Source: Piliocolobus tephrosceles
Taxonomy: Eukaryota; Chordata; Mammalia; Primates; Cercopithecidae
DNA length: 64,000 bases
Direction: 5' to 3'
Assembly: GCF_002776525.5 (NCBI RefSeq)
Contig: NC_045438.1
Coordinates: 152,009,947 to 152,073,946 of the forward strand
Below are positions 23,737 through 33,055 of the stretch, in pieces. The notes under the pieces were generated by a model that saw nothing but the letters and a program-made list of their open reading frames with translations, did no database searches and had not been told where the DNA came from. The number at the start of each line of letters is the position of its first letter. Position 1 is the stretch's first letter. Made by a program: the position numbers and the translations under genes.

Positions 23737-24546
23737 TCACATGTGGTGAATCCAAGATTCCACTCCTGCCACCTTAACTGCTGTGGGGATAGAGAGGATT
23801 ACCGAGTATGGTCCTTCCCACAGGGAATCCATAGGTGGGGAGGTAGAGGGGAGGGACTTGACCAACACTAGATCTCCTGGTTGGAACAACTGTGTTCCCT
23901 TGTCTCTGTGACATCCTTTGGGTAGGTGTTTAAGGTTTTGTTGATATTTCGTCAAAGAAGTTGTATGTTTGACCAACCTGGGCATTTCCTGATCAAGTAG
24001 GAGGTCATTTATGAGAAAAGGTCGTCCATACAGCATTTCATATGGACTGAGTCCCTTTTTGTGAGGAGAATTTCAGATTCTCAACAAGGCCATGGGCAAG
24101 AGAGTAGGCCATGGGAGACGAGTTTCTTGTGTTAGTTTCCTTAAGTGCCTCTTGAGTGTTTCATTTGCCTTCTTGACCTTCCCTGAGGATTGTGGTCTCC
24201 ATGTGCAGAGAAGGTAATATTGTATCCCTGGCACCCTGGAAATTCCCTGAGTTACCATGACTTTAAGAGCCGAACCATTGTCGCTTTGTAAGCTGTGGGG
24301 AAGCCCAAATCTAGGAATTATTTCATGAATTAGGACTTTAACCACTTGCTGAGCCTTCTCTGTCTTGCAGGGGAAGGCTTCTATCCAATTTGTAAAGGTA
24401 TCAACACAGACTAACAAGTATTGAAATCCCCTTGACTTAGGTATATGGGTGAATTCTAATTGCCAGTCATGTCCAGGATAGTGACCTATTCTTTTTTCCC
24501 CCAAAGAGGCCTTATGATGGACCAAGGGATTATTCCTTTGGCACAC
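23737..24546 (-). pseudogene. pol: pol: integrase core and C-terminal domain, inactivated
   Basis: One reading frame runs from 24546 to 23737, broken by an in-frame TGA at 24073-24075. The core has WQLEFTH, where the first catalytic Asp position is Glu (24454-24456). The second Asp in SDNGS is kept (24280-24282). The expected third catalytic Glu is Lys in GKVKKAN (24172-24174). The C-terminal GPY/F-type domain (WEGPYSV) follows. Integrase joins viral cDNA to host DNA, and with two triad positions changed plus stops this copy cannot do so. A TAG also separates it from the HHCC domain. Confidence 0.85.
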
Positions 24547-24842
24547 CTAACAGGCTTTGACTACCTGTTGGATGGTCCTGAGGAGATTTGGCCCTGTAAA
24601 TAGGGATTTGGCCATTTGACGAGTGTTTTCAATACCCATATGAAAAGTTTGGTGGAGGATCTTAAGTATTTTCCATTGGCTGGCTTTGGGTATGAGTACC
24701 TTTCCCTCTTCTGTCGTTAACCACCCCAAGGGGAGAAAACTATGCCCCCGTGAAAGTCCCCGTTCTCTTTCGATCGGGGAGTACTGGGGCTTAATCTCTT
24801 GGAGGGGGTTGTTCCATACCATGGGTCCCTCCATAGGTATTT
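24547..24842 (-). pseudogene. pol: pol: integrase N-terminal zinc (HHCC) domain
   Basis: HQTFH provides the His pair. The Cys pair is split by an in-frame TAG between KAC and VCQ (about 24546-24552). An upstream stop (near 24841) separates it from RNase H. The zinc domain helps multimerise integrase on viral DNA ends. Confidence 0.75.
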
Positions 24843-25895
24843 CTAATGGGAGGTTCCGCCTGGAACAATTTTGGCCTCAGCATCTGCCCGACGGTTTCCT
24901 TCTGCCTTTTCTCCTTCACCTTTCTGATGGCTTCGGCAGTATAAGATTGCCACCTCCTTGGGTTTTTGCACTGCATGCGATAACTCCATAATTTCCTTGT
25001 GGTATTTAATGGGGATTCCCCTAGAGGTTAGGAACTCTCTTTCTTTCCATATTGCAGCATGGGCATGTAGGATTAGATAAGCATACTTGCTATCTGTATA
25101 CACATTTATTCTTTTTTCCTTTCCTGGTTCTAAGGCTCGGGTAGGCGCCACTAGTTCTGCTAACTGTGCGCTGGTCCCTGGGGGAAGAGGCTTACTTTCA
25201 AGTACTGTTACATCACTAACTATGGCATAACCTGCCCTTCATATCCCATTCTCCACAAATGAACTTCCATCATTATATAGGTTAAGGTCAGGATTAGCTA
25301 AGGAGATTTCTAAGAGATCCTCTTGGGCGGCATAAGTCTGGATTATAATTTGTTGGCAGTCATGCTCAATTGGTTCTCCATCCTCTGGGAGAAAAGTAGC
25401 AGAGTTGAGGGCTGCACACATGCGTATTTGAAGCACCAGTCCCTCAAGGAGTAGCACCTGGTATCTAAGCAGGCAGTTGTCTGATAGCCATAAATTTCCT
25501 TTGGCACCTAGAATGCCATTTACATCATGAGTAGTCCAGATGGTGAGATCCTTTCCTTGTATTATTTTGATAGCCTCTGGCACTAAGACGGCCACCACTG
25601 CAACTACCTGTAAACAGTGAGGCCAGCCTTTTGCTACTACACCAATTTCCTCACTTAGGTATGCCACTGGTTGTGGGACCATCCTATGAGTCTGAGTAAG
25701 AACTCCAAGAGCTATTCCTGCTCTCTCTGTGATGTATAAAGAGAAGTTTTGTCCTGTGGGAAGGCTTAAGGCTGGAGCTTGTACTAGGGCCTGCTTTAAT
25801 GTTTTGAAGTCTGTTTCTGCCTCTGGTTGCCATTCTACTAGATGAGTATTTGCCCTCTGGGTCTCCTTGATTAGATTATAGAGCGGTCTGGCCAT
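24843..25895 (-). pseudogene. pol: pol: RT connection and RNase H, one in-frame stop
   Basis: The connection domain runs from LYNLIKET onward. RNase H follows with YNDGSS, TDSKYA and the NRRADAEA Asp region, so the usual acidic residues are visible. The frame is closed by a single TGA at about 25236-25238 inside the first RNase H strand, a CGA-to-TGA type change at a CpG. Otherwise it is open on both sides for 218 and at least 102 codons. It would degrade the RNA strand of the replication hybrid; here it is only a remnant. Confidence 0.85.
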
Positions 25896-26066
25896 CTCGC
25901 TGTATCCAGGGATCCACAGTCAGCAAAAGCTGGTGATTCCAAGGAACCCCTGCAACTGTTTTAATGTCTAAGTGCAAGGACAAGCCAGTATAGGCTGTAT
26001 TCATTCTTCGCTGAGGGCCCTGGTTCCTCTGGCTAAGATTAGGCCTAGATATTTGACTTGTTATAG
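25896..26066 (-). pseudogene. pol: pol: RT thumb region with several stops
   Basis: Readable RT text (VKYLGL) is interrupted by at least three stops and a frame change between the palm frame (ending 26067) and the connection frame (starting 25895). Confidence 0.7.
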
Positions 26067-26490
26067 TCAGAGCTGGGCCTTCGATTTAGACGCCTTGCAC
26101 CCTTGATTACCTAGAAAGTTCAAGTGATCTAGAGTAGCCTGCTGGCATGAAGCTTCCGAACTGGTAGCCAAAACTAAATCATTCATGTACTGAAGGACCA
26201 GAGTGCCTGGACTTGAGAAGTGGCCTAGATCTTGGGCCGGTGCCTGACCAAACAGATGAAGGCTGTACCTAAGCCCTTGAGGCAAGACCGTCCATATAAG
26301 TTGGGACATGTGGTCTGTGGGATCCTCAAAGGCAAAGAGAAACTGGGAGTCAGAGTGCAGGAGAATGTAGGAGGCAGCATCCTTGAGGTCCAGAACCGTG
26401 AACCATTCTGCTTCCTCTGATATTTGGGAGAGCCGGGTATAGGGGTTGGGTACAACTGGATATAGAGGAATTACTGCTTCACTGATGATC
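26067..26490 (-). pseudogene. pol: pol: RT palm, catalytic box altered
   Basis: Motif A is present with its Asp (TVLDLKDA). The hallmark YXDD box reads YMND at 26178-26189, so the first catalytic Asp is Asn (a G-to-A change). A frameshift at about 26490 separates it from the fingers. RT copies viral RNA into DNA; this copy is non-functional by both criteria. Confidence 0.85.
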
Positions 26491-26949
26491 TTGCATTAGT
26501 CTCCACTGATCATTTGGTTTTTGTACTCCTAGAATTGGGGTGTTGCAGGGACTGCTGCATTTTCTTACTAAGTCTTGAACTTTTAAATGTATAACAATAT
26601 CCTGTAATCCTTTATGAGCTTCGGGCCTTAAGGGATAATGCCTTTGATGAGGAAAAGTGATGGGGTCTTTCAGCCTGATTTGGACTGGGCGGGCAATTTT
26701 TGCCTTTCTAAATTGTCCTTCCAATGCCCAGACCTCAGGGTTGATTCCCTCAAGTACGGGACAACAAATGGGTAACGTATTCCCCATATTCATGTTGATA
26801 ATAGCTCCAGCTTTGGCTAATATATCCCTCTGTAATAACAGTGTGGGACTTTCAGGTATAACAAGAAAGTCATGTGAAAAGAGCAGAGTCACCCAATTAC
26901 AACTGAGGAGGTGGGAGAAATACCTGGTTACAGGCTGTCCCAGGATTCC
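26479..26949 (-). pseudogene. pol: pro C-terminus and RT fingers
   Basis: Open from after a TGA (26950-26952) to 26479. It spans the end of protease (LLLQRDILAKAGA) and the RT N-terminal fingers (YPLRPEA, CNTPILGV). The apparent GTG start is just the first start-like codon after the stop. Confidence 0.8.
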
Positions 26950-27110
26950 TCAGATGGTAACAGACCTTGAGGACGGTTGTCCAGGACGGGAGATTAACCC
27001 TGAGAAGGCCGCACCAGTGTCCAGGAGGAAGTCAGTTTCCTGGCCCTCAATGGTTAAACTTACCTGGGGCTCAATGAGGGTGATGACATGAGCTGGTGCT
27101 TGCCCAGGGC
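26950..27110 (-). pseudogene. pro: pro: retroviral aspartic protease, active site retained
   Basis: The catalytic LLDTGA is intact (DTGA at 27010-27021) after a VSLTIEGQ strand, as in gammaretroviral proteases that cut Gag-Pol. The frame stops at TGA 26950-26952 (CGA-type change), so no full protease is encoded. Confidence 0.85.
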
Positions 27111-27173
27111 ACCCTCAGTCCTGTTGTTCTACTGGTTGGGGGCTTCTGGCCCAGAGAACCTTTGTCCTCTGGG

Positions 27174-27284
27174 GCAGTGCACCTCCCAGTGATTGCCTTG
27201 GCATAGTGGACATGGGCGAGGGGGTGACTTACTTCTTGTTGGACAATCTTTTTTAAGGTGACCTTGCAAATCACACTGATAACC
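27174..27284 (-). pseudogene. gag: gag nucleocapsid, two zinc knuckles
   Basis: Knuckle 1 keeps C-X4-H-X4-C (CDLQGHLKKDC) but its first Cys position is Gly (GYQC). Knuckle 2, CPLCQGNHWEVHC, is complete with the X3 spacing seen in HERV-W/ERV9 relatives. Basic residues lie between them. NC binds genomic RNA. Confidence 0.85.
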
Positions 27285-27469
27285 AGGTGATGGCCTGCTC
27301 CATTTTCTGCCCTCTCTGAACCACCAAGGTTTGTTTGTCTGAGGGCCATGACTAAGGCTGCGGCCTTCTCTTGCTTTTCCTTTTTGGCCTATTCCTCTTG
27401 GTCCCTATTATAGAACACCAAGGTTGCCAGGTTTAATAATGCCTCCAGATTTTGTTCAGCGCCCAGGGC
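27285..27469 (-). pseudogene. gag: gag CA-NC linker, interrupted
   Basis: A Lys/Glu-rich charged segment (AKKEKQEKA-type) with stops lies between the capsid stop at 27470 and the knuckles. Confidence 0.55.
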
Positions 27470-27892
27470 TCACTTTTGGAGCTTTCTCCTGATATCTGTG
27501 GCTGATTGGGTAATAAACTTATCTTTTAGGATCAATTGACCCTCGAGTGAGTCAGGTGACAGGGGAGTATGTTTTCCTAAGGCTTCCCGTAGCCACTTGA
27601 GGAAGGCAGTAGGATTTTCTTCCTTTCCCTGAGTTATGGTGGACATCGTTGAATAATTCATGGGCTTTTTCCTAATTCTCCTCAGTCCTTCTAGAACACA
27701 GGTCAACAGATGTTTGTGACTCCAGTCCCCATGATCTGAGTCTGGGTCCCAGTGGGGATCCATACTGGGGACGCCTTGCTGACTGTTAGGAAATTTGTCC
27801 CTTTCTTCAGCTGTCATTCTATCATTTACTTGACTAAGATACCAGGTATCTCCAAACTCTCAGGCTGCAGCTAACGCTGCATTCTTTTCATT
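27470..27892 (-). pseudogene. gag: gag capsid C-terminal part with major homology region
   Basis: Contains the major homology region, recognisable as QGKEENPTAFLKWLREA, then a helical CA C-terminal segment. It ends at an in-frame TGA (27470-27472). Its N-terminal continuation lies on the far side of the L1 insertion (28376 onward). Confidence 0.85.
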
Positions 27893-27906
27893 AAAATCCA
27901 TTGTTT

Positions 27907-28361
27907 CCAGCTGCATCCATGTCCCTACAAAGGACGCAAACTCATCCTTTTTTATGGCTGCATAGTATTCCATGGTGTATATGTGCCACATTTTCTTAAT
28001 CCAGTCTGTCACTGATGGACATTTGGGTTGACTCCAAGTCTTTGCTATTGTGAATAGTGCCGCAATCAAACTATCACAAGAAGAGAAAACCAAACACCGC
28101 ATGTTCTCACTCATAGGTGGGAACTGAACGATGAGATCACTTGGACTCGGGAAGGGGAACATCACACACTGGGGCCTATCATGGGGAGTGGGGAGGGGGG
28201 AGGGATTGCACTGGGGAGTTATACCTGATATAAATGATGAATTGATGGGTGCTGATGAGTTGATGGGTGCAGCACACCAACATGGCACAGGTATACATAT
28301 GTAACAAGCCTGCACGTTATGCACATGTACCCTAGAACTTAAAGTATAATTAAAAAAAAAA
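27907..28361 (+). mobile_element. 5'-inverted (twin-primed) L1 inside gag
   Basis: 27907-28066 is the antisense of the L1 ORF2 end. From about 28067 the sequence reads sense through the 3' UTR ('catgttctcactcatagg') to a poly-A at about 28352-28365. Flanked by the 14-bp duplication AAAATCCATTGTTT (27893-27906 and 28362-28375, the second overlapping the A tail), at a TT/AAAA endonuclease-type site. The sequence is close to primate L1PA, so it is younger than the provirus. Confidence 0.95.
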
Positions 28362-28375
28362 AAAATCCATTGTTT

Positions 28376-28677
28376 GACCTAACAATAGCATGACATCTCT
28401 CCAGGTGAGGTCGAAGGTTTACCCTAGACCCTGTAGGATGTCTATATACCTATCAGGATCATCTGAAAGCTTCCCCAGGTCTACCTTGATCTGCTTTAAT
28501 TCAGAGAGAGAGAAGGGGACATGTACCCAGGTTGGGCCAAATTCCCCTCTCCCTAGAGCTTGAAGGAGATAACCTGGGGGGTTTTGTGGTCCCTTGGAGA
28601 TTTCTTTGCTTGTTTCCTTCTGGGTGGAGGAAATTAGAGAAGGTTCATCATTAATAGGAAGGGGAGCTGTAGGGAGG
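28376..28677 (-). pseudogene. gag: gag capsid N-terminal part
   Basis: Readable as a proline-rich spacer followed by VPFSLSELKQIK and SDDPDRYIDIL, the usual gammaretroviral CA start. An in-frame TAA sits at 28419-28421. The rest of CA continues after the L1. Confidence 0.75.
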
Positions 28678-29016
28678 CTAGGATATGGAGGTAAATCTGA
28701 GAGGTCCTCCTGTGGAATGTAAATTGCAAGCTTTGCATAGTTGTGGATTATCCTTCAATGAAAAGAAAGCATGGACATAAGGTATTTCACTCCATTTCCC
28801 TTCCTTTTTACAGAAAAGGTCAAGCTGCAGAATAGTATTGTAATTTATACTTCCCTTAGGTGGCCATTTTTCCCCTTCAGAGAGAGAGTATTGAGGCCAG
28901 GCTGTAGCGTAGAAAAAAATAAGCTGCCACTTTTTCAGGGTTTGCGGGTCAAATTGGTCCCAGTGGCTTAGGATGCATTTCAAGGGTGAGTTTGTTGATG
29001 CCTGGGTGTTTCCCAT
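28678..29016 (-). pseudogene. gag: gag matrix
   Basis: 112 codons from an ATG followed by GNTQAS, a myristoylation-type N-terminus. W-rich text (HWDQFDP, KWQLIFF, EGKWSEIPY) fits gammaretroviral MA. I chose 29016 over the longer frame starting at 29091 because of the Met-Gly. The frame ends early at 28678. Confidence 0.8.
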
Positions 29017-30173
29017 CTGAAAGAAAAAAATCGCCCGTTGTTTTGGTCTTTTTTTTTCCCCCCTCTCTCTTTTCCCCACCCAAGAACCCATAAGGGTCCC
29101 TGGACTCTGCTTTCAGAATAGTTGTGCTCACCAAAGCAGTAGTGGAAACACTATTTTTCCTCCTAGACCACAAAGAGAACCGAAGAAGGTCAGATTTAGT
29201 GGCCTTTACCGATGCATTCTTGAAAACCTGCACCCTTGCCTTTCCCGTTAAGACCACAAAAAGGACCGAGAAAGGTCAGATTGAGTGGCCCTTACCGATG
29301 CATTCTCGAAAACCTGTAGAGTCCTAAGTGTTTTCTTCTGTTGGTATTGGGACCTTACCCTTGTCCTGTAAAGGTAATATGCCTCAAAATGGAGTGGAGG
29401 GCCCTACCCTGAGGGAGGGAAGGGATCTCCAGGGTTGGAAGAGTGATGCCTTTTGTCCTCACTTATCATATGAATAGGAAGGATGTAATTTCTGAGGCTC
29501 CCCGTATCCTAGCTTCAGGAATAGCCTTTGTTAGGCGTGCTAGTCTGAGGAGGGATCCTAAAATTCCAAATAGTCCCCCACAATGGGGCGTTGGGCAAAA
29601 AATATGTCTTTCTGATTGGTGAGCCTGGGTGCCTAAAGAAGGGAGCAGAGTCCTGAAATTTATATTAGAAATCATCCTTATAGGAGAAACTGGAAGAGCA
29701 CCAGGGACAGGGAGTTTCTAGAAGCAGGACTAGCCTTGGAGAAGAGAGGCAGGAGGAAGTTTGTCTGATAGGTGTTAGGACCCAGGAGGCAAGGGTCAGG
29801 ATAGATAGGATAGATGGGTGAGTCTCGCTTGGGCAATGTAACTGAGAGTTCCACTCATGGCTGCAGGGTCAGCCAACTTTTTGTCGAGACCCCGGAGCTG
29901 AATGGCTTTCCTCTCTGTCGACCCTTGTCTCAGCGTGGAAGTGCAGGAAAAGTGGAAGCTGGTTCCAGACAAACCAACACTCCCAACTCAAAGAGTCAGG
30001 GGTTGTTAGTGAGCCCTTTCCCAGAAAGCCTGACATCATGTCTTTAGTCTGGCATCTGTGCTAGTCACTTTTAACTGGCTGACAGGTGCCCAGTATTTAG
30101 CCCCTGAATTCTAAGGAAAAATAGGACAGAATAGCAAGCAAAAAGGGTCTCATGGTACTCACCATGTGGCAAT
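29017..30173 (-). other. Proviral leader between primer site and gag
   Basis: About 1.16 kb without a long frame. It contains a 65-bp direct repeat (29166-29230 and 29252-29316), each unit with a GGTAAG/GGTAAA donor-like site on the minus strand. 'CATGGTGAGTA', about 20 nt after the primer site, is another donor-like sequence. It is not clear which was used to splice env. Confidence 0.7.
29166..29316 (-). repeat. Direct repeat in the proviral leader (two 65-bp units, 86-bp period)
   Basis: Unit 1 (29166-29230) and unit 2 (29252-29316) share 'gaccacaaa', 'aggtcagatt', 'taccgatgcattct' and 'gaaaacctg'. About 85-90% identical by eye. Confidence 0.85.
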
Positions 30174-30191
30174 ATCCGGGAGAAGCCCCCA
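30174..30191 (-). other. Primer binding site, proline-tRNA-like
   Basis: TGGGGGCTTCTCCCGGAT on the minus strand, three bases after the 5' LTR. It matches the classical tRNA-Pro site at 15 of 18 positions. Confidence 0.7.
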
Positions 30192-30194
30192 AGA

Positions 30195-30711
30195 TGTGTC
30201 CGGAGTTGGTTCCTGCCAGTGGGTTCGTGGTCTTGCTGACTTCAAGAATGGAGCCAGAGACCTTTGCAGTGAGTATTATAGCTCTTAAAGATGGCATGGA
30301 CCCAAAGAGTGAGCAGTAGCAAGATTTATTGTGAAGAGTAAAAGGCTAAAGCTTCCCCAGCCTGAAAGGGGACCCAAGCAGGTTGTCGCTGCTGGCTGGG
30401 GTGGCCAGCTTTTATTCCCTTATTTGTCCCCTCCCATATTCTGTTTCTGTCCTATCAGAGTGCCCTTTTTTTCAATCCTCTCTGTGATTAGCTACTTTTA
30501 GAATCCTGCTGATTGGTGCATTTTACAGAGTGTTGATTGGTGCATTTTACAGAGCACTGATTGGTGCATTTTATAAAGCACTGATTGATGCTACAAACCT
30601 CTTGTAAGACAGGAAAGTTCCTGATTGGTGTGTTTTATAATCCCTTTGTAAGACAGGAAAGTTCCCCAAGTCTCTACTCAACCCAGGAAGTCCAGCTGCC
30701 CTTACCTCTCA
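30195..30711 (-). repeat. 5' LTR of the provirus
   Basis: 517 bp with TG...CA ends. Carries an AATAAAAG TATA-like box (30399-30406), AATAAA (30325-30330), and one extra ~24-bp tandem unit (about 30565-30595) relative to the 3' LTR. That unit and the most proximal CCAAT are mutated. Confidence 0.95.
30512..30628 (-). promoter_or_regulatory. CCAAT-box cluster of the 5' LTR
   Basis: Intact CCAAT (ATTGG on +) at 30512, 30536, 30560 and 30624. The motif at 30584 reads ATTGA, and the promoter-proximal one near 30486 is ATTAG, so both are lost. Upstream of the TATA-like box in proviral sense. Confidence 0.65.
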
Positions 30712-30715
30712 TTTT

Positions 30716-31225
30716 TATGGCTTGATGGCTTATTTATTTTTGGTGCTGAATAATATTCCATTGTATGGATGTACCACAGTTCATTTACCCATTCACCATG
30801 TTTTGACAATTATGAATGAAGCTGCTATAAACGTTTGAGTGCAGGTTTTGGTGTGGACTTAAGTTTTTAGTTTATTTGTGTAGATACCAAGGAGCATGCT
30901 TGCCACATTGCCTGGTAAGAGTATGTTTAGCTTTGTAGGAAACTGCCAAACAGTTTTTCCAAGTAGCTTACTATTTGCATTCCTACCCGCAATGAATTGA
31001 GAGTTCCTATGGCTCTGCATCCTTGCCAGTATTTGCTGTTGGCAGCATGTTGGATTTTGGCCATTTTCATAGGTGGTATCTTGTAGTTGTTTTAATTCAC
31101 AGTTCCCTGGTGATTCATAATGTGGAGCATCTTTTTCTGTGCTTACTTGCCATCTCTATGTCTAATTTGGGGAGGTGTCTGGTCAGGTCTTTTGTCCATT
31201 TAAAAAACTGAGTTGTTTGTTTTCT
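30716..31225 (-). mobile_element. L1M LINE-1, part 2 (right of provirus), minus strand
   Basis: Continues the left fragment: 'gctgaataatattccattgt', 'gaaactgccaaacagttttt', 'ttggattttggccattttca', 'ggtcttttgtccattt'. Collinear with 20935-21382 once the provirus is removed. Confidence 0.88.
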
Positions 31226-32130
31226 CATAATGACGTTTTCTGCAGCTCTGTTGTGTGGTTACTTCTTTTTTACATCAAGATGAGTCTTACTGCCTGGTTA
31301 GATTGGGTGCTACTTGTAAAGATGCTCTCCTTCCTTCCTTCTGTCTTCCAGAGCATTTGCCACACTTCAGATCCTCAGTAAATACAGTCTTTCCAAACCA
31401 ATGTCTGCCACATGTTTTCCTGACCTCAAATTCATATATCCTCTCCCATTCCCTTTACTCCTTTCCATACATAACAGTGGTGATCACTGCTGAGTCCTCC
31501 TGAAGGTGAGCTTATCTATCTCTTTTTATATCCAAGCTGCTTAATTGCTATAATATCCAAGCTCTCAGATCACAGCTTTTAGTTCCTTTGCTGAATCTGA
31601 ACTGGTGGTAAGATTAAGAAATCTCTTGGTTCTTTTGCATTAATTTCTTGGTTTTGGTCTCTACTATATTAATTTAATAGCATATTTTTGAAATGTTTCT
31701 GATGGCTGTTTTATCTGCTGACTACAAAGGTTGTTTTGACCTCATCTTGCTGACCTGCCAAAAGCACTAAGTTGCCAGTCTCTACATAATACTAGGAATT
31801 ATACATACTGTGTAGCAATGATAGTTAACATGGGAGGAAATCAGTACAAATTAGGGATGTTCCTGAATCATTGACTACACTGTAGATAATGCAACTTCTC
31901 GAGCCACTTTGTTACAAATGGGCTACAGGTATATCAAAGTATTGATTGCCTCAGCCCTCAGGTAGTCTTGACCCTTGAGGTTACAGAGCCCCTAGCAGCG
32001 GGGGTTAACCATTATGAATTATGCTGCTGCCCAGGTGTTATTTTCTATACCAGTAGTTCCTTTAGAGAAAGCAAGTGCAAGCTCTAAGCACTGGCACAAT
32101 ATGGAGTGGGGAAAACAATGATTTTGAATT
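31226..32130. other. Unique non-coding sequence
   Basis: No gene or repeat recognised. Confidence 0.5.
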
Positions 32131-32139
32131 CGGGAGAAT

Positions 32140-32255
32140 TCAGTTCCTGGTCAGCTCTCTGATGGCAGGGATTTTGTCTGCTCAGCTCACTGCTGTATCC
32201 CTGTACCTAAATCAGTACTTGGCACACATTGTAAGCACTCAGTAAATATTTTATT
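32140..32255 (+). mobile_element. L2 LINE 3' end
   Basis: 'ctgatggcagggattttgtctg', 'cactgctgtatccctgtacc' and 'cagtacttggcacacattgtaagcactcagtaaatatttt' match the L2 terminal layout. Confidence 0.8.
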
Positions 32256-32256
32256 A

Positions 32257-32413
32257 TTTCTTCTTCTCCTCCTCCTCCTCCTCCTCCTCCTCCTCCTCCT
32301 CCTCCTCCTCCTTCTTCTTCTTCTTTCTTCTTCCTCTTCCTCTTCCTCTTCTCCTTCTTAGTCTCCTCCGTCTCCTCCTCCTCCTCCTCCTCCTTCTCCT
32401 TTTTCTTCTTTCA
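32257..32413. repeat. (CTC/CTT)n polypyrimidine tract
   Basis: 103 bases of uninterrupted pyrimidine (32257-32359), then two further pyrimidine blocks broken by AG and G. It adjoins the Alu tail and probably grew from it. The Arg/Glu homopolymer frame here is an artefact. Confidence 0.9.
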
Positions 32414-32676
32414 GGGTCTTGCTCTATTGCCCAGGCTGGAGTTAAGTGCAATCTCAGCTCACTGCAACCTCTGCCTCCCAGGTTCAAGCGATTGTCTGAG
32501 TAGCTGGAATTACAGGCACATGCCACCATGCCTGGCTAACCTTTATTGTAGTTTTAGTAGAGATGGGGTTTCGCCACTTTGGCCAGGCTAGTCTTGAACT
32601 CCTTAGCTCAAGTGATCTGCCTGCCTCAGCCTCCCAAAGTGTTGGGATTACAAGCGTGAGCCATCTCGCCCAGCTT
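32410..32676 (-). mobile_element. Alu SINE, minus strand
   Basis: 'ctctattgcccaggctgg' through 'gtgagccatctcgcccagc', with a small deletion around the linker ('gcgattgtctgagtagctgg'). Confidence 0.9.
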
Positions 32677-33055
32677 CGATCTAATTCTTGAAGCATACCT
32701 GAATTCAAGCATGTTACTTAATCCTCTCTGCACCTCATTTTCCAGAATTGGAAATATAGTTTATTCCTGTACAGCAGATACAAATTTATGTATAAACATT
32801 TGGGCTGTTGTTTTAACCTAAAAAGTGATATATGTGCACAGCCTGTAGCAGGATGCCAGGTACAGAGTAGGGGATCCAGTGGGTTCTTTCTTACCCTCTC
32901 TCATTCAAAGTTTTGAGATCACCAGGTGATCATGATGGTCATGATGATGATGAAAGTAATGTTTTTTGCATACAGTTCAGTAAAGTTCATTACCTTACAC
33001 TGATGTAATCCTCGGAGCAATTCTTAGACAATTATGGTTTTTTACCCCCTATTTT
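32677..33055. other. Non-coding sequence
   Basis: Contains short ATG/ATGATG repeats near 32935-32960. No gene recognised. Confidence 0.45.

Larger units (their letters stand above)
21383..30711 (-). mobile_element. Complete class I (gammaretrovirus-like) endogenous provirus
   Basis: Order on the minus strand: 5' LTR, proline-tRNA-like primer site, long leader, gag, pro, pol, env, polypurine tract, 3' LTR. Both LTRs begin TGAGAG and end CACA, and TTTT flanks the provirus (21379-21382 and 30712-30715). Total is 9,329 bp, of which about 0.47 kb is a later L1 insertion with its duplicated target. The LTR layout with tandem CCAAT blocks is LTR12/ERV9-like. The NC knuckle spacing, LLDTGA protease motif and Env tail recall the HERV-W/ERV9 relatives, but the primer site is closer to tRNA-Pro, so I do not assign an exact family. 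All genes carry stops or frameshifts. Hand-counted LTR divergence of roughly 10% points to an insertion tens of millions of years old. Confidence 0.95.

Noticed and set aside
27860..28324. 154-codon frame overlapping gag
   Set aside because: It is the inverted L1 ORF2 end fused by chance to flanking sequence, not Gag.
32254..32529. Arg-rich and Glu-rich 91-codon frame
   Set aside because: Reads a CTC/CTT microsatellite; low-complexity artefact.
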